A DNA stretch of 64,000 nucleotides from Brevibacillus fluminis. GTDB lineage: Bacteria; Bacillota; Bacilli; Brevibacillales; Brevibacillaceae. The stretch covers positions 62,001 to 126,000 of the forward strand of contig NZ_RHHQ01000011.1 in the NCBI RefSeq assembly GCF_003710825.1, in the 5' to 3' direction. Both the position numbers and the translations under genes were made by a program. How positions within the stretch are numbered: position 1 is the first letter of the stretch; every line of letters starts with the position of its first letter. The notes beneath the pieces are model-generated. The model was not told where the DNA came from. It searched no databases and was given only the letters and a program-made list of their open reading frames with translations. This document shows positions 8,430-17,983 of this stretch, piece by piece.

Positions 8430-8756
8430 ATGGAAGTATTACAAACCGTTCTAGTCACAGGCTACTCCAAAGCACCTCAAGGTACTTCGATGTATGAAGT
8501 GTATAAGCACGCTGGCATCGTTTTGGAAGTTCATATGGAGACGCATCGGATTGTTGGCGTGGAATTTACGTTTGTCGCCGGCTTGACCAAGGATTTCTTT
8601 GAAAGACTTGTTGTCGGGTATGAGCTGGACAAAGGCTTGGAGCCGCTGATCAAACGGATCCAAGACCATTACTTTGCACCATCTCAACAGGCGATCATCG
8701 TAGCGCTTCAGTCGGCAGTACAGCGCTACTGGGATTTCTTGGACAAGAAAAAATAA
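8430..8756 (+). CDS. DUF3870 domain protein
   Basis: 108 residues. It matches the DUF3870 pattern as I remember it: VTGYSKAPQGTSMYEVY at the start, GVEFTFVAGLTKDFFERLVVGY in the middle, GLEPLIKRI and YFAPSQQAIIVAL near the end. Small soluble proteins of this family are found beside amino-acid and organic-acid catabolic genes; the biochemical role is unknown. Start fits a GAAGGA site. It has its own consensus promoter and is followed by a long hairpin with a T-run, so it may be transcribed partly apart from the CoA-transferase operon. The C-terminus is strongly basic (DKKK). Confidence 0.8.
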   Translation: MEVLQTVLVTGYSKAPQGTSMYEVYKHAGIVLEVHMETHRIVGVEFTFVAGLTKDFFERLVVGYELDKGLEPLIKRIQDHYFAPSQQAIIVALQSAVQRYWDFLDKKK

Positions 8757-8807
8757 TAACATTGGTTATGTTGAAGTGGGAAGACAACCTCTTTCCATGA
8801 TCTCATC

Positions 8808-8890
8808 AGAACCGAGCTTAAGCAAAGACTCTCAGGAATCATTCTGATTTCTGGCATGGTCATGTTGCTTTATGCTCGGTTCTTTTATTT
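8808..8890 (+). terminator. Long imperfect hairpin with T-run after the DUF3870 gene
   Basis: AGAACCGAGC (8808-8817) pairs perfectly with GCTCGGTTCT (8874-8883); AAGCAA and TTGCTT extend the stem inward, and TCAG/CTGA forms a small inner hairpin. TTTTATTT follows. It is long for a simple terminator and could be a terminator/antiterminator module or a small RNA end. Confidence 0.55.
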
Positions 8891-8992
8891 TACAGATAAG
8901 ATTGCCATGCCGCGAACACGGCATGGCAGTCTTATCCAGTATAAGCGCAACCGCGGCTCCGCCAAAAAGCATGGCGTAGCCAGGTTTTCTAA
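8891..8992 (+). ncRNA. Structured 5' leader, copy 1 (candidate cis-regulatory RNA)
   Basis: Lies directly before the CoA-transferase gene. Element order: GATAAGA stem of 18 pairs (8895-8912 with 8919-8936, one T-G pair, 6-base loop), then CTTATCCAGTATAAG, which can form its own 5-bp hairpin and competes with the big stem for CTTATC, then GCAACCGC, then a stem GGCT-C-CGCCA / TGGCG-T-AGCC (about 8955-8980) and AGGTTTTCTAA. The last 62 bases recur with only 4 differences at 18007-18068, also just upstream of a start codon. Two mutually exclusive stems and a conserved single-stranded core are riboswitch-like. I do not recognise a known class; a dispersed hairpin repeat is the alternative. Confidence 0.5.
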
Positions 8993-9004
8993 TTAGGGGG
9001 TAAC

Positions 9005-9667
9005 ATGGAGAAATTTATTGATGTGAAAAAAGCGGCAGCTTTAATCAAAGATGGGGACTCCCTGATGGTCGGAGGGTTCGGATTGGTCGGAAGCCCGTTG
9101 GCCATCATTGCCGAGCTGGCCAAATTATCCGTCGGCAATCTTACGATCATCAGCAACAACCTGGGGGAGCCGGGAAAAGGACTTGGCGTACTCGTGTTGG
9201 AAAAGCGCGTGAAAAAGGCAATCGGCTCTTACTTTACGTCGAATCCGGATGTTGTAAAAGCGAATCAGACTGGAGATTTGGAGATTGAGTTGATGCCACA
9301 GGGGACACTCTCAGAAGCAATTCGCGCCGGCGGAGCGGGCATCGGTGGCTTTTATGTTCCGGCTGGAGTAGGTACACAAATAGAAGATGGAAAAGAATTG
9401 AAAGTCATCAAGACCAAATCATTTTTATTTCAAGAAGCTCTTCATGCGGATGTAGCGATTATCAAAGCCCATAAGGCCGATAGACTGGGGAATCTCATTT
9501 ATCGAAAATCGGCAAGAAATTTTAATCCGATCATGGCTACGGCTGCCGATCTGGTCATCGCCGAGGTGGATGAAATCGTTGAAGTAGGTCAGCTGTCACC
9601 GGAGGAAATTATTACGCCACACTTGTTTGTCGACTATGTGACGATGAAGGGAGAAGACCGCTCATGA
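9005..9667 (+). CDS. 3-oxoacid CoA-transferase, subunit A
   Basis: 220 residues, usual length for subunit A of the heteromeric family I CoA-transferases (ScoA/AtoD/PcaI type). The glycine-rich N-terminal GDSLMVGGFGLVGSP and the LTIISNNLGEPGKGL stretch are family signatures, as is the C-terminal PEEIITPHLFVDYV. With subunit B it would move CoA from succinyl-CoA or acetyl-CoA to a 3-oxoacid such as acetoacetate or 3-oxoadipate. First gene after the structured leader; overlaps subunit B by 4 bases (ATGA), so the two are translationally coupled. Ribosome binding site AGGGGG before the ATG. Confidence 0.92.
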   Translation: MEKFIDVKKAAALIKDGDSLMVGGFGLVGSPLAIIAELAKLSVGNLTIISNNLGEPGKGLGVLVLEKRVKKAIGSYFTSNPDVVKANQTGDLEIELMPQGTLSEAIRAGGAGIGGFYVPAGVGTQIEDGKELKVIKTKSFLFQEALHADVAIIKAHKADRLGNLIYRKSARNFNPIMATAADLVIAEVDEIVEVGQLSPEEIITPHLFVDYVTMKGEDRS

Positions 9668-10365
9668 ATGAGAAAGAACTTATTGCTTCACGGGTTGCGA
9701 AGGAATTGCGGAACGGGGATATCGTCAACCTCGGCATCGGAATCCCAACGCTGGTCGTTGAATATCTCCCCGCGAACATCGAAGTGTTTATTCACTCGGA
9801 AAATGGAATCCTTGGCGTCGGCCCTGCCCCTGCTGCGGGTGAGGTGGACAAAGATCTTGTGAATGCGGGTAAGCTTCCCGTCACCGTTTCAACGGGCGCT
9901 TCCTATTTCGACAGTGCCGCATCGTTTGCCATGATTCGTGGAGGACATGTTGATGTATCGATCTTGGGTGTCCTGCAGGTGGATGAACAGGGGCGTATCG
10001 CCAACTGGGCGGTTCCTGGAAAAAGCGTGCTTGGCGTAGGCGGGGCGATGGATCTGCTGGAAGGGTCGAAAAAAGTTATTGTCGCAACGACCCATACCAC
10101 GAAAGAAGGCAGCCCCAAGCTCGTGAAACAGGCGACGTATCCGTTAACCTCCATACGCCGGGTCGATTTGATCGTTACTGAGCTAGCTGTTTTTGAGGTG
10201 CGGGACAGTACACTGGTTCTTACCGAACTCGCCCCCAATGTAACCCTAGAAGAAGTGAGGAGCAAGACAGAAGCTCATTTTCAAGTGCAGCTGGCAAATG
10301 AAAAAGCGGGCGAAGGCCTGACAAATACGCACAGTCGTGAGGTGGAAAAATGGTTGTCATCGTAA
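9664..10365 (+). CDS. 3-oxoacid CoA-transferase, subunit B
   Basis: 233 residues. It has the SENG motif with the catalytic glutamate that forms the glutamyl-CoA thioester (Glu46 in HSENGILGVGP), preceded by VNLGIGIPTLV, all diagnostic of subunit B. GGHVDVSILGVLQVDEQGRIANW also fits. Together with the thiolase that overlaps its 3' end, the natural reading is activation of a 3-oxoacid and thiolytic cleavage to acetyl-CoA plus acyl-CoA. The substrate (acetoacetate against 3-oxoadipate or another oxoacid) cannot be told from sequence. Confidence 0.93.
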   Translation: MNEKELIASRVAKELRNGDIVNLGIGIPTLVVEYLPANIEVFIHSENGILGVGPAPAAGEVDKDLVNAGKLPVTVSTGASYFDSAASFAMIRGGHVDVSILGVLQVDEQGRIANWAVPGKSVLGVGGAMDLLEGSKKVIVATTHTTKEGSPKLVKQATYPLTSIRRVDLIVTELAVFEVRDSTLVLTELAPNVTLEEVRSKTEAHFQVQLANEKAGEGLTNTHSREVEKWLSS

Positions 10366-11540
10366 ATGCATTACGAACGCCGATTGGGAAATACGGAGGG
10401 GCATTGGCTCATGTCACGCCGGAGGACTTGGTAGCGATTGTCATGAACAATAACCTCTCGCATTCCGGTTTTCGCCCGGATATTGTCGATGAGGTGATCG
10501 TTGGGCAGACCAAGCAAAGCGCTCATTCACCCAATATTGCCAGAGTTGCTGCACTCAAGGCAGGGTTTCCGGAAACGGTGCCTGGGTATACGGTGCATCG
10601 CCAATGTGGTTCCGGAATGCAGGCGGTTTGGAATGCTTATCTGTCAATTTTGACCGGCCAATCCGAGGTTGTGTTGGCTGGCGGTGTGGAGAGCATGTCG
10701 CAGGCGCCTTACTATTTCGTTGGAAACAGATTCGGATTACATCCGGGGAATATGGCGATGTTCGATTCAAATACTGAGAGCCAGCCCCGTTCGCAGCCTA
10801 TCGATCGGTACGGAACCTTTACAATGGGTGAAACTGCCGAGATACTGGCAGAGAAATACGAAATATCCCGTCAGGCGCAGGATGAATTTGCGTACAAGAG
10901 CCAAGCCAAAGCCAAAAATGCTATCGATTCCGAACGATTCCACGACGAAATCGTGCCGATCGAAGTAAAAGAAGGAAGAAATAGCGTTCGATTGTTTGCT
11001 GTCGATGAATTCCCAAGAGAAGCCAGCTTGGAAAAGCTGGCGACACTATCCCCCGCGTTTCGGGGCAACGGGACGGTTACGGCGGGTAACTCGTCGGGCA
11101 GAAATGACGGAGCGGCGATGCTGCTGATGATGAGCGAAAGGAAAGCAAAAGCGCTGGGCTTGACCCCGATGGCAAAGATTCGCTCCTTTGCCGCTGCCGG
11201 TGTATCGCCGAAAGAGATGGGGATCGGGCCGGTGCCGGCTACCCAAAAAGCGCTGCGTCACACCGGGTTGGACTTGCGCGATGTTCAATTGATCGAACTT
11301 AATGAAGCATTTGCGGCGCAGAGCCTGGCTGTCCTCAAGGAGTGGGGGATCAAAGGCGACAATGTGAACGTCAACGGGGGGGCTATCGCCCTCGGCCATC
11401 CGTTAGGGTGCTCCGGAGCAAGAATCATGGTCACACTTGCGCATGAAATGCAAAAACAGGATGCCAGATACGGATTGGCCACGCTGTGTATCGCAGGAGG
11501 CCAAGGAATTGCGGCGGTGATTGAAAAATGGAGCGAGTAG
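10350..11540 (+). CDS. Acetyl-CoA acetyltransferase / thiolase
   Basis: 396 residues, full length for thiolase II. Catalytic residues are all there: Cys86 in QCGSGMQ (acyl carrier), the histidine of [11 protein letters not shown] near 349, and the second cysteine in CIAGGQG near 379. LNEAFAAQ is also conserved. It cleaves 3-oxoacyl-CoA with CoA, or condenses two acetyl-CoA. It begins inside the end of the CoA-transferase B gene (16-base overlap) and overlaps the next aminotransferase by 13 bases, so it belongs to a tightly packed operon. In this setting cleavage is the likely direction. Confidence 0.93.
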   Translation: MVVIVNALRTPIGKYGGALAHVTPEDLVAIVMNNNLSHSGFRPDIVDEVIVGQTKQSAHSPNIARVAALKAGFPETVPGYTVHRQCGSGMQAVWNAYLSILTGQSEVVLAGGVESMSQAPYYFVGNRFGLHPGNMAMFDSNTESQPRSQPIDRYGTFTMGETAEILAEKYEISRQAQDEFAYKSQAKAKNAIDSERFHDEIVPIEVKEGRNSVRLFAVDEFPREASLEKLATLSPAFRGNGTVTAGNSSGRNDGAAMLLMMSERKAKALGLTPMAKIRSFAAAGVSPKEMGIGPVPATQKALRHTGLDLRDVQLIELNEAFAAQSLAVLKEWGIKGDNVNVNGGAIALGHPLGCSGARIMVTLAHEMQKQDARYGLATLCIAGGQGIAAVIEKWSE

Positions 11541-12910
11541 AGGCAAAGGATTATGTGTTTCACCGTGATTTTACCAAAGAGTATCCCATGATTGTCCGCG
11601 CAGAGGGAGTTTATCTGTATGACGAACAGGGAAATCGCTATCTGGATGCTTCCTCGGGAGCCATTGCCGCCAATCTGGGGCACGGGGTGACGGAAATCGC
11701 TGAAGCAATGGCAGAACAGGCGAAAACAGCCGGTTTTGTACATACATTGCGCTTTGAAACAAAGGTGCTGCACGAATTAGCGGCAGAGATCGGGAAGATG
11801 GCCCCGGCTCCATTGAATCGGGTTTATTTTACCTCGGGCGGTTCGGAAGCGAACGAGAGCGCGATGAAGCTCGCCCGCCAGTACCATCGAGATCGCGGGA
11901 AACTGGAGAAGCATATCGTCATCGGCCGCTGGCAGGGCTACCACGGCAATACGCTCGGTTCATTATCGGCAGGCGGCGATATCAAACGGCGTCAGCCTTA
12001 TACGCCAAACCTGGCCAAATTCGAGCACATTTACTCGCCGTACTGCCATCGCTGCCCCTACAGCCGGACCGAGGAAATCTGTCAGCGGGAAAAGCGGATG
12101 CCTTGTGCCGAGGAGCTGGAGAGGCTTGTCAAAGAGATTGGGCCCGAATTTGTTTCTTCCTTTATATGCGAGCCCATCGTCGGCAGCCAGCAAGGGGCGG
12201 TGGTTCCTCCCAAAGGCTATTTGCAGCGAGTACGGGAAATCTGCGATCAATACGAAATCGTGTTAATTATCGACGAGGTGATGACCGGGTTTGGCCGAAC
12301 CGGGACTGATTTTGCAATCGAGCAATTTGGCGTCGTGCCGGATATTATCACCTTTGGCAAAGGTGTGTCCGCGGGGTATGCGCCTCTTGCGGGAATGATT
12401 GTCTCCGATCAAATCGTCGAGAGTTTGGTTGCAAACGGAAACGGCCGCTTCATTCACGGCTATACGTTCAGCGGCCACCCGGTATCTGTAGCAGCCGGTC
12501 TCGCAGCTGTCCGCTACTATAAGCAAAAGAATGTGCTGGCGAATGGCAAAGAGCAAGGCGAGTATCTGTTTCAGCGCTTGCGCGATTTGCAGAAAAGACA
12601 CAGCAGCATGGGGCAAATTAGGGGCAAAGGCTTGTTGGTGGGCTTTGAGCTGCTGGCAGACCGCTCTCGGGATCAGTTGTTTCCCCCTTCTTTCGGGGCA
12701 GCTGATCGGCTGAATCACGAGGCGTTAAAGAGGGGGGCCGTGTTCTATCCGGGGGCAGGCACAATCGATGGAGTAAATGGGGATCACCTGCTGATCGGGC
12801 CTCCGCTGACGATCACAAGGGAAGAAATCGATGAGCTTGTCGCTATTTTGGATCAATCGCTTGCTGCTTTTGAAGAGCAGGTTTACACAATAACAGGAAA
12901 AGAGGAATGA
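11528..12910 (+). CDS. Class-III PLP-dependent aminotransferase (first of two)
   Basis: 460 residues. PLP lysine is Lys278 in [14 protein letters not shown]; the [13 protein letters not shown] aspartate that binds the pyridine nitrogen and [15 protein letters not shown] are in place. A Cys-rich insertion (YCHRCPY, then [11 protein letters not shown], four Cys in about 30 residues around residue 170-195) is unusual for GabT-type enzymes but known in some omega-amino-acid or beta-alanine/pyruvate-like members. Probably removes a terminal or beta amino group and hands it to an oxoacid. It is not a close duplicate of the next gene, so the two likely act on different substrates or successive steps. 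Confidence 0.9.
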   Translation: MERVEAKDYVFHRDFTKEYPMIVRAEGVYLYDEQGNRYLDASSGAIAANLGHGVTEIAEAMAEQAKTAGFVHTLRFETKVLHELAAEIGKMAPAPLNRVYFTSGGSEANESAMKLARQYHRDRGKLEKHIVIGRWQGYHGNTLGSLSAGGDIKRRQPYTPNLAKFEHIYSPYCHRCPYSRTEEICQREKRMPCAEELERLVKEIGPEFVSSFICEPIVGSQQGAVVPPKGYLQRVREICDQYEIVLIIDEVMTGFGRTGTDFAIEQFGVVPDIITFGKGVSAGYAPLAGMIVSDQIVESLVANGNGRFIHGYTFSGHPVSVAAGLAAVRYYKQKNVLANGKEQGEYLFQRLRDLQKRHSSMGQIRGKGLLVGFELLADRSRDQLFPPSFGAADRLNHEALKRGAVFYPGAGTIDGVNGDHLLIGPPLTITREEIDELVAILDQSLAAFEEQVYTITGKEE

Positions 12911-12913
12911 ACC

Positions 12914-14221
12914 ATGACGGAAAGCACGAAAACCATGAACGAGCTTCAACAGAAAGCGCTTCGCCATTTGTCGCCCGTAATGACGCGGATCACAAACCTG
13001 GTCATCAAGCGCGCGCACGGGGCAAAATTCTGGACAGTCGATGACGAGGAATATCTCGATTTCGTTTCCGGGGTTGCGGTCAATGCGTTGGGACACACGC
13101 ATCCGGAGGTCGTCGAGGCGATTCAGGAGCAGGCCGGTTCTCTGATCCATCTGGGACTGAACTACGGTTATTATGAGAGCGCTGTCAATCTGGCCGAAAA
13201 GCTTGCCGAAATTACACCGGGCGAGCTGGACACTGTCTTCTTCAGCAATTCGGGAGCCGAGGCGATCGACGGAGCCATCAAATTGGCCAGAGCGGCGACG
13301 GGTCGGCCAGCGCTCATCGCTTTCGAAGGCTCGTTTCACGGCCGAACGATCGGGGCTACGACATTAACGGCATCAAGCGCCAAGTACAAAAAGCACTATG
13401 AGCCGCTCATGGGTGGCGTCCACCACATTCCGTATCCGTATGCACTGCAATTGGGCGCGGGCATGAGCGAACAGGAAGCGACCGCCTATTCGCTTGATCG
13501 ATTACAAAAGCTGTTTGAGCTTCAAGTCGATCCTTCTCAAGTAGCGGCGATCATTATTGAACCTTTTATGGGAGAGGGCGGGTATGTGCCTGCGCCGGTC
13601 GCTTTTCTGCAAGAATTGCGCAAAATCACGGAGAAGCATGGGATCCTGCTCGTCTTTGACGAGGTCCAAACAGGATTTGGCCGAACCGGAAAGATGTTTG
13701 CCGCCGAACACGCCGGGGTAACGCCGGATATCTTGGTGCTTGCTAAAGCGATAGCTTCCGGCATGCCGCTCGGAGCGATCGTTGCCAAGCGGGAGCTGCA
13801 TGAAAAGTGGCCAGTGGCGGGGCATGGATCAACGTTTGGCGGAAACCCCATCTCCTGTGCTGCTGCGCTGGCGAGCATCAATGTCATCGTTCGCGAGCAG
13901 CTTGTCGAAAGAGCAGCCGCGCTCGGCCAACAAATTGTGGAACGCTTCAATCGCTCAATCGGCCACTTTCCCGCAGTCGCTCAAATTCGCGGGACAGGAC
14001 TGATGATCGGAGTTGAATTTAAAGACCAAGATGGAAATCCCGGTACAAAGCTGGTTGCTGCGATTCGCGAAGAGGCTCTGAAAAACAAGCTGTTGGTCAC
14101 AGGCTGCGGCGTCTACGGCCAAACGATACGCCTCATGCTGCCGCTGAATATTGCGGAAGAGGATTTGGATCAAGGTTTAACCATTTTGGAGCAAGCGATT
14201 GCAAAAGCAGCAGCCAACTAA
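12914..14221 (+). CDS. Class-III aminotransferase, 4-aminobutyrate aminotransferase-like
   Basis: 435 residues, GabT-like along its whole length: FFSNSGAEAIDGAIKLAR, FEGSFHGRT, IIEPFMGEGGYVPAP, FDEVQTGFGRTG and the PLP lysine Lys278 in LAKAIASGMPLG, then STFGGNPISCAAA. It lies 3 bases after the previous aminotransferase. Expected reaction: omega-amino acid + 2-oxoglutarate to a semialdehyde + glutamate. The semialdehyde would be oxidised by the aldehyde dehydrogenase four genes on. GABA is the default substrate, but 5-aminovalerate or similar omega-amino acids cannot be excluded. Confidence 0.9.
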   Translation: MTESTKTMNELQQKALRHLSPVMTRITNLVIKRAHGAKFWTVDDEEYLDFVSGVAVNALGHTHPEVVEAIQEQAGSLIHLGLNYGYYESAVNLAEKLAEITPGELDTVFFSNSGAEAIDGAIKLARAATGRPALIAFEGSFHGRTIGATTLTASSAKYKKHYEPLMGGVHHIPYPYALQLGAGMSEQEATAYSLDRLQKLFELQVDPSQVAAIIIEPFMGEGGYVPAPVAFLQELRKITEKHGILLVFDEVQTGFGRTGKMFAAEHAGVTPDILVLAKAIASGMPLGAIVAKRELHEKWPVAGHGSTFGGNPISCAAALASINVIVREQLVERAAALGQQIVERFNRSIGHFPAVAQIRGTGLMIGVEFKDQDGNPGTKLVAAIREEALKNKLLVTGCGVYGQTIRLMLPLNIAEEDLDQGLTILEQAIAKAAAN

Positions 14222-14242
14222 AACAAAGGGGGACGATTTCGA

Positions 14243-15058
14243 ATGAACAAGAAGAGACTGATTGTCGGATTGACACTGACCCTTTTCACACTGCTCCTGT
14301 CTGCTTGCGGCAGCAAGGAAGCAGGCACCGCCGAAGCACCAAAGTCGAATGCCACGGAAAACGTGGGGGTACTGGGGACAATCAAGTCCTCCGGTACGAT
14401 CAATATCGGCATCGAAGGGGCATATCCCCCATTCAACTACTACGATGACAAGAATGAGCTGGTGGGCTTTGATGTGGATATCACGAACGAGCTCGCCAAG
14501 CGCATGGGGGTAAAAGCGAACTTTGTCGCAACCCCATGGGATAGCATCATCGCTGGGCTTCTCTCGAAAAAGTACGATATCATCCTCTCTAGCATGGCGA
14601 TTACCGATGCGCGGAAACAGAAGGTGGACTTTACCGATCCGTACTATCACACAGGAGCCCAACTCTTCATTCCGACGTCTTCTACGATTACCAATCCGAC
14701 GGATATTAATGGACGAAAAATCGGCGCTTCCATCGGGACCACTTTTGAGAAGAAAGCAAATGAGTTGGGCGCGGTACTGGTTACCTATAAAAATGACATG
14801 CTTTCCTTCCAGGACATGGCGAGCGGCCGAGTTGAAGGGGTCATTACGGACCGCGGGGTTGGCGCTCGGATGATCAAGGAACATCAATATCCGTTCAAGC
14901 CGATTGGCGAGCCATTGCTCAAGGATGCTGCCGGCATCGCCTTGAATAAAAACGAGGATGCTTTGCGGGAAGAGCTGAATAAGTATTTGGGCGAAATGTT
15001 AAAGGATGGCACATATGAACAGATAAGCAAAAAATGGTTTGACCAAGACATTCGCTAG
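14243..15058 (+). CDS. Polar amino-acid ABC transporter, substrate-binding lipoprotein
   Basis: 271 residues. Signal with lipobox LLSAC (Cys22), then a family-3 periplasmic-binding fold: GTINIGIEGAYPPFNYYDDKNELVGFDVDI is the signature opening, followed by DSIIAGLLSKKYDIILSSMAIT and DFTDPYYHTGAQLF. It delivers an amino acid to the permease and ATPase that follow. Placed between the aminotransferases and the aldehyde dehydrogenase, it likely imports the amino acid or opine degraded by this operon. RBS AAGGGGG. Confidence 0.93.
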   Translation: MNKKRLIVGLTLTLFTLLLSACGSKEAGTAEAPKSNATENVGVLGTIKSSGTINIGIEGAYPPFNYYDDKNELVGFDVDITNELAKRMGVKANFVATPWDSIIAGLLSKKYDIILSSMAITDARKQKVDFTDPYYHTGAQLFIPTSSTITNPTDINGRKIGASIGTTFEKKANELGAVLVTYKNDMLSFQDMASGRVEGVITDRGVGARMIKEHQYPFKPIGEPLLKDAAGIALNKNEDALREELNKYLGEMLKDGTYEQISKKWFDQDIR

Positions 15059-15070
15059 GGGAGAGTTGGC

Positions 15071-15727
15071 ATGCTTGATTTCTCACTCGTAACAGAATTC
15101 ATCCCCTTCCTGCTGAAGGCATCCCTAATGACACTGGAGCTGTCGATTGTGTCGATCATCCTTGGGCTGCTGCTCGGGTTAGTCGCTGCTTTGATGAAGA
15201 TTTCCACAATAAAACCGCTTGTCTGGCTTGCCGATTTATACATCTGGGTGATTCGCGGCACACCGATGCTGGTGCAGCTGTTCCTCGTGTATTTTGGCCT
15301 CCCGCAATTCGGGATCGAGCTGGGGCCGTTTACCTCTGCAGTGATTGCCTTGGGCATTAATTCAGGCGCCTATATTGCCGAAATTTATCGGGGTGGAATG
15401 CTTTCCATCCCGAAGGGGCAGACAGAGGCTGCGCAATCATTGGGCATGAACTATGGCACGATCATGAAGCGCATTATCTTGCCGCAGGCCTTTCGGGTAA
15501 GCATTCCGGCCCTTGGCAATCAAGCCATCAGCATGCTGAAGGACTCGTCGCTCGCATCGCTGGTGACGGTATCTGAGCTGATGATGGTATCCCAGCGCTT
15601 TGCTGCGACCAACTACGCGTTTTTTGAGTTTTATATTGTCGCTGCCTTGCTGTATTTACTTTTGACGACCATTTTCTCTTTCGTTCTCAACAAGATTGAA
15701 TATCGCCTTTCGGTAAGCGATCACTAG
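15071..15727 (+). CDS. Polar amino-acid ABC transporter, permease
   Basis: 218 residues with about five membrane helices and the HisM/GlnP EAA-type loop EAAQSLGMNYGTIMKRIILPQAFRVSIPALGNQ that docks on the ATPase. IRGTPMLVQLFLVYFGLPQ is the usual loop of this permease family. The single permease gene implies a homodimer in the membrane. Twelve bases after the binding protein and 12 before the ATPase. Confidence 0.93.
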   Translation: MLDFSLVTEFIPFLLKASLMTLELSIVSIILGLLLGLVAALMKISTIKPLVWLADLYIWVIRGTPMLVQLFLVYFGLPQFGIELGPFTSAVIALGINSGAYIAEIYRGGMLSIPKGQTEAAQSLGMNYGTIMKRIILPQAFRVSIPALGNQAISMLKDSSLASLVTVSELMMVSQRFAATNYAFFEFYIVAALLYLLLTTIFSFVLNKIEYRLSVSDH

Positions 15728-15739
15728 GAGGAGCTAAAA

Positions 15740-16501
15740 ATGGAGATGACAGCGATGAAAACGGAAGTGGCAGAACCGATCATCAAGATCGAAAATTTGC
15801 ACAAGAGCTTCGGAGAATTGGAAGTGTTAAAAGGCGTTGACGTTACGATTCACAAGGGCGAAGTGGTCTCATTGATCGGAGCCAGCGGATCAGGGAAAAG
15901 TACGCTGCTCCGCTGTCTCAACCGTTTGGAGACGATCACTGCCGGCCGGATCACCATCAACAACATTGTCCTGGATGAATCGGTCAAACACATCAGCCAA
16001 ATCCGGCGGGAAGTCGGCATGGTTTTTCAGCAGTTCAATCTTTTTCCGCATATGACGGTGCTGGAAAACGTCATGGAAGCGCCGATTCAAGTGCTGCGCA
16101 GAAACAAAGAGGATGTCAAAAAGGATGCCTTGGTCCTTTTGGAAAAAGTGGGCTTGCTGGAGAAGCGGGATGTCTATCCGAAAAAGCTGTCCGGCGGCCA
16201 GCAGCAACGGGTAGCGATTGCCCGAGCGCTAGCGATGAATCCAAAAATCATGCTGTTCGATGAGCCGACCTCCGCGCTTGACCCGGAATTGGTCGGAGAG
16301 GTCCTGAATGTCATGAAGCAGCTGGCCAATGAAGGGATGACGATGGTTGTCGTTACCCACGAAATGGGCTTTGCCCGCGAAGTGGCAGATCGGGTGATTT
16401 ATATGCACAACGGGATGATTGAGGAGGAGGGCGACCCAAAAGTTGTTCTCTCGAATCCAAAAAGCGAGAGGCTCAAAGGGTTTTTGCGACTCGTTCATTA
16501 A
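15740..16501 (+). CDS. Polar amino-acid ABC transporter, ATP-binding protein
   Basis: 253 residues. Walker [11 protein letters not shown]-loop [20 protein letters not shown] signature [15 protein letters not shown], Walker [15 protein letters not shown] and the switch histidine in VVTHEMGFA are all present, and the sequence is GlnQ-like throughout. AGGAGG precedes the ATG at 15740; a second in-frame ATG at 15755 is possible. Energises the importer made with the two preceding genes. Confidence 0.95.
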   Translation: MEMTAMKTEVAEPIIKIENLHKSFGELEVLKGVDVTIHKGEVVSLIGASGSGKSTLLRCLNRLETITAGRITINNIVLDESVKHISQIRREVGMVFQQFNLFPHMTVLENVMEAPIQVLRRNKEDVKKDALVLLEKVGLLEKRDVYPKKLSGGQQQRVAIARALAMNPKIMLFDEPTSALDPELVGEVLNVMKQLANEGMTMVVVTHEMGFAREVADRVIYMHNGMIEEEGDPKVVLSNPKSERLKGFLRLVH

Positions 16502-16528
16502 GGCAACTGGAAAGGCAGGGTAGGAAAA

Positions 16529-17983
16529 ATGGCAGATATGCTGATGGCGACGAATTTCATTAACGGTGTTTGGAAGTCCGAAAGCAACGCTGAGAGCTTT
16601 ACGAGTATCAATCCGGCGACAGGCGAAATTGTCGGGACATGTACCATGTCGGATGGGCAGGATGTAGCAGAGGCCGTTCAGGCGGCAAGCGAAGCATACA
16701 AAACGTGGAAAAGAGTCCCCGCCCCGCTACGCGCAGACTATTTGTGGAAGGCAGCCGACATTTTGCTCCAGCGAAAAGCACAAATCGCAAAAATGATGAC
16801 GCTGGAAATGGGAAAAGTGTATGCGGAATCGCTGGGAGAAGTCGATGCGACGATCGCGTCTTGCAAATACATGGCTGGAGAAGGGAGAAGAATGTTCGGC
16901 GAAACCATTCCGACAGGCTCCCCGGATCGGATGGCCATGACGGTTCGCGAACCGTTGGGAGTGGTGGCATGTATCACGCCGTGGAACTTTCCGATTGCTT
17001 TGGCGGCGTATAAAATTTTTGCCGCGCTTGTTACTGGAAATACGATCGTCTGGAAGCCGGCTTCCGATGTTGCCCTTTCGGCTAAGCTGTTTACGGAAGT
17101 TTTTGAAGAAGCGGGTCTTCCCTCTGGCGTGCTGAATCTCATCCTCGGCTCAGGCAGCAAGGTTGGAAACGCTCTGGCACAGCATCAGGATGTAAAGGTA
17201 ATCGCATTTACCGGTTCAACGGAGGTGGGCATCCATCTGGCGGAAATCGGCGCCCGCACGCTGAAGCGAATATCGCTTGAGCTCGGCGGGAAAAACGCGG
17301 TGATTGTCATGGAAGACGCCGATCTGGACAAGGCAGCCGCAGGCATCGTCAAAGCGGCATTTACGACAACCGGCCAACGCTGTACGGCCGCCAGTCGGGT
17401 GATTGTCGTGGAATCGGTTCGCGAGGAGTTGGAGCAGCGGATCGTCGAGCTTACTGAGAAACTGAGAGTAGGCAACGGCTTGGAGGAAGGCACCGAGATC
17501 GGGCCGTTGGCCAATGCCGCGCAGTTAAAAACGGTAGCGACGTATGTGGAGATTGCTAGACAGGAAGGCAGTCGCTTGTTGACAGGCGGTGTCGCTTTGC
17601 GCGAAGGAGCTTATCAAAATGGCTTCTATTATACGCCGACCGTCATTACTGACGTCAAAAAAGATCATCGTATCGCAAGGGAAGAGATTTTCGGCCCCGT
17701 TCTGGCGATTATTTCTGTGCAGGATTTGGAGGAAGCGATTGAAGTCAACAACGATACGGAATACGGGCTGTCCACATCGATTTATACGAACAGCCTGCAC
17801 TATGCGAATCGGGCTTCACGCGAATTGGAATCCGGGCTTGTTTACATCAATAACGGAACCTCAAATGCCGAAACCGGGATGGCCTTCGGCGGCGTGAAAA
17901 TGTCCGGCAACGGCCATCGCGAAGTCTCGCATCACGCTTTTGACTGCATGACCGAATGGAAAACGATTTATACCAATTATTGA
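16529..17983 (+). CDS. NAD(P)-dependent aldehyde dehydrogenase, succinate-semialdehyde dehydrogenase-like
   Basis: 484 residues, full length. Catalytic Cys285 in TTGQRCTAASR, general base Glu251 in ELGGKNAV, cofactor motif AFTGSTEVG and oxyanion Asn in TPWNFP are intact. Overall pattern is nearest the GabD/semialdehyde group. It would oxidise the semialdehyde released by the GabT-like enzyme upstream. Last gene before the second copy of the structured leader, which fills the whole gap to the next gene. Confidence 0.92.
   Translation: MADMLMATNFINGVWKSESNAESFTSINPATGEIVGTCTMSDGQDVAEAVQAASEAYKTWKRVPAPLRADYLWKAADILLQRKAQIAKMMTLEMGKVYAESLGEVDATIASCKYMAGEGRRMFGETIPTGSPDRMAMTVREPLGVVACITPWNFPIALAAYKIFAALVTGNTIVWKPASDVALSAKLFTEVFEEAGLPSGVLNLILGSGSKVGNALAQHQDVKVIAFTGSTEVGIHLAEIGARTLKRISLELGGKNAVIVMEDADLDKAAAGIVKAAFTTTGQRCTAASRVIVVESVREELEQRIVELTEKLRVGNGLEEGTEIGPLANAAQLKTVATYVEIARQEGSRLLTGGVALREGAYQNGFYYTPTVITDVKKDHRIAREEIFGPVLAIISVQDLEEAIEVNNDTEYGLSTSIYTNSLHYANRASRELESGLVYINNGTSNAETGMAFGGVKMSGNGHREVSHHAFDCMTEWKTIYTNY

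Noticed and set aside
8895..8936. The 18-bp hairpin before the CoA-transferase gene as a simple terminator
   Set aside because: No T-run follows and its 3' arm is part of the element repeated at 18.0 kb.
14177..14887. Long antisense frame over the amino-acid binding-protein gene
   Set aside because: Opposite a clear binding protein in a tight operon; no ribosome binding site or recognisable domain.
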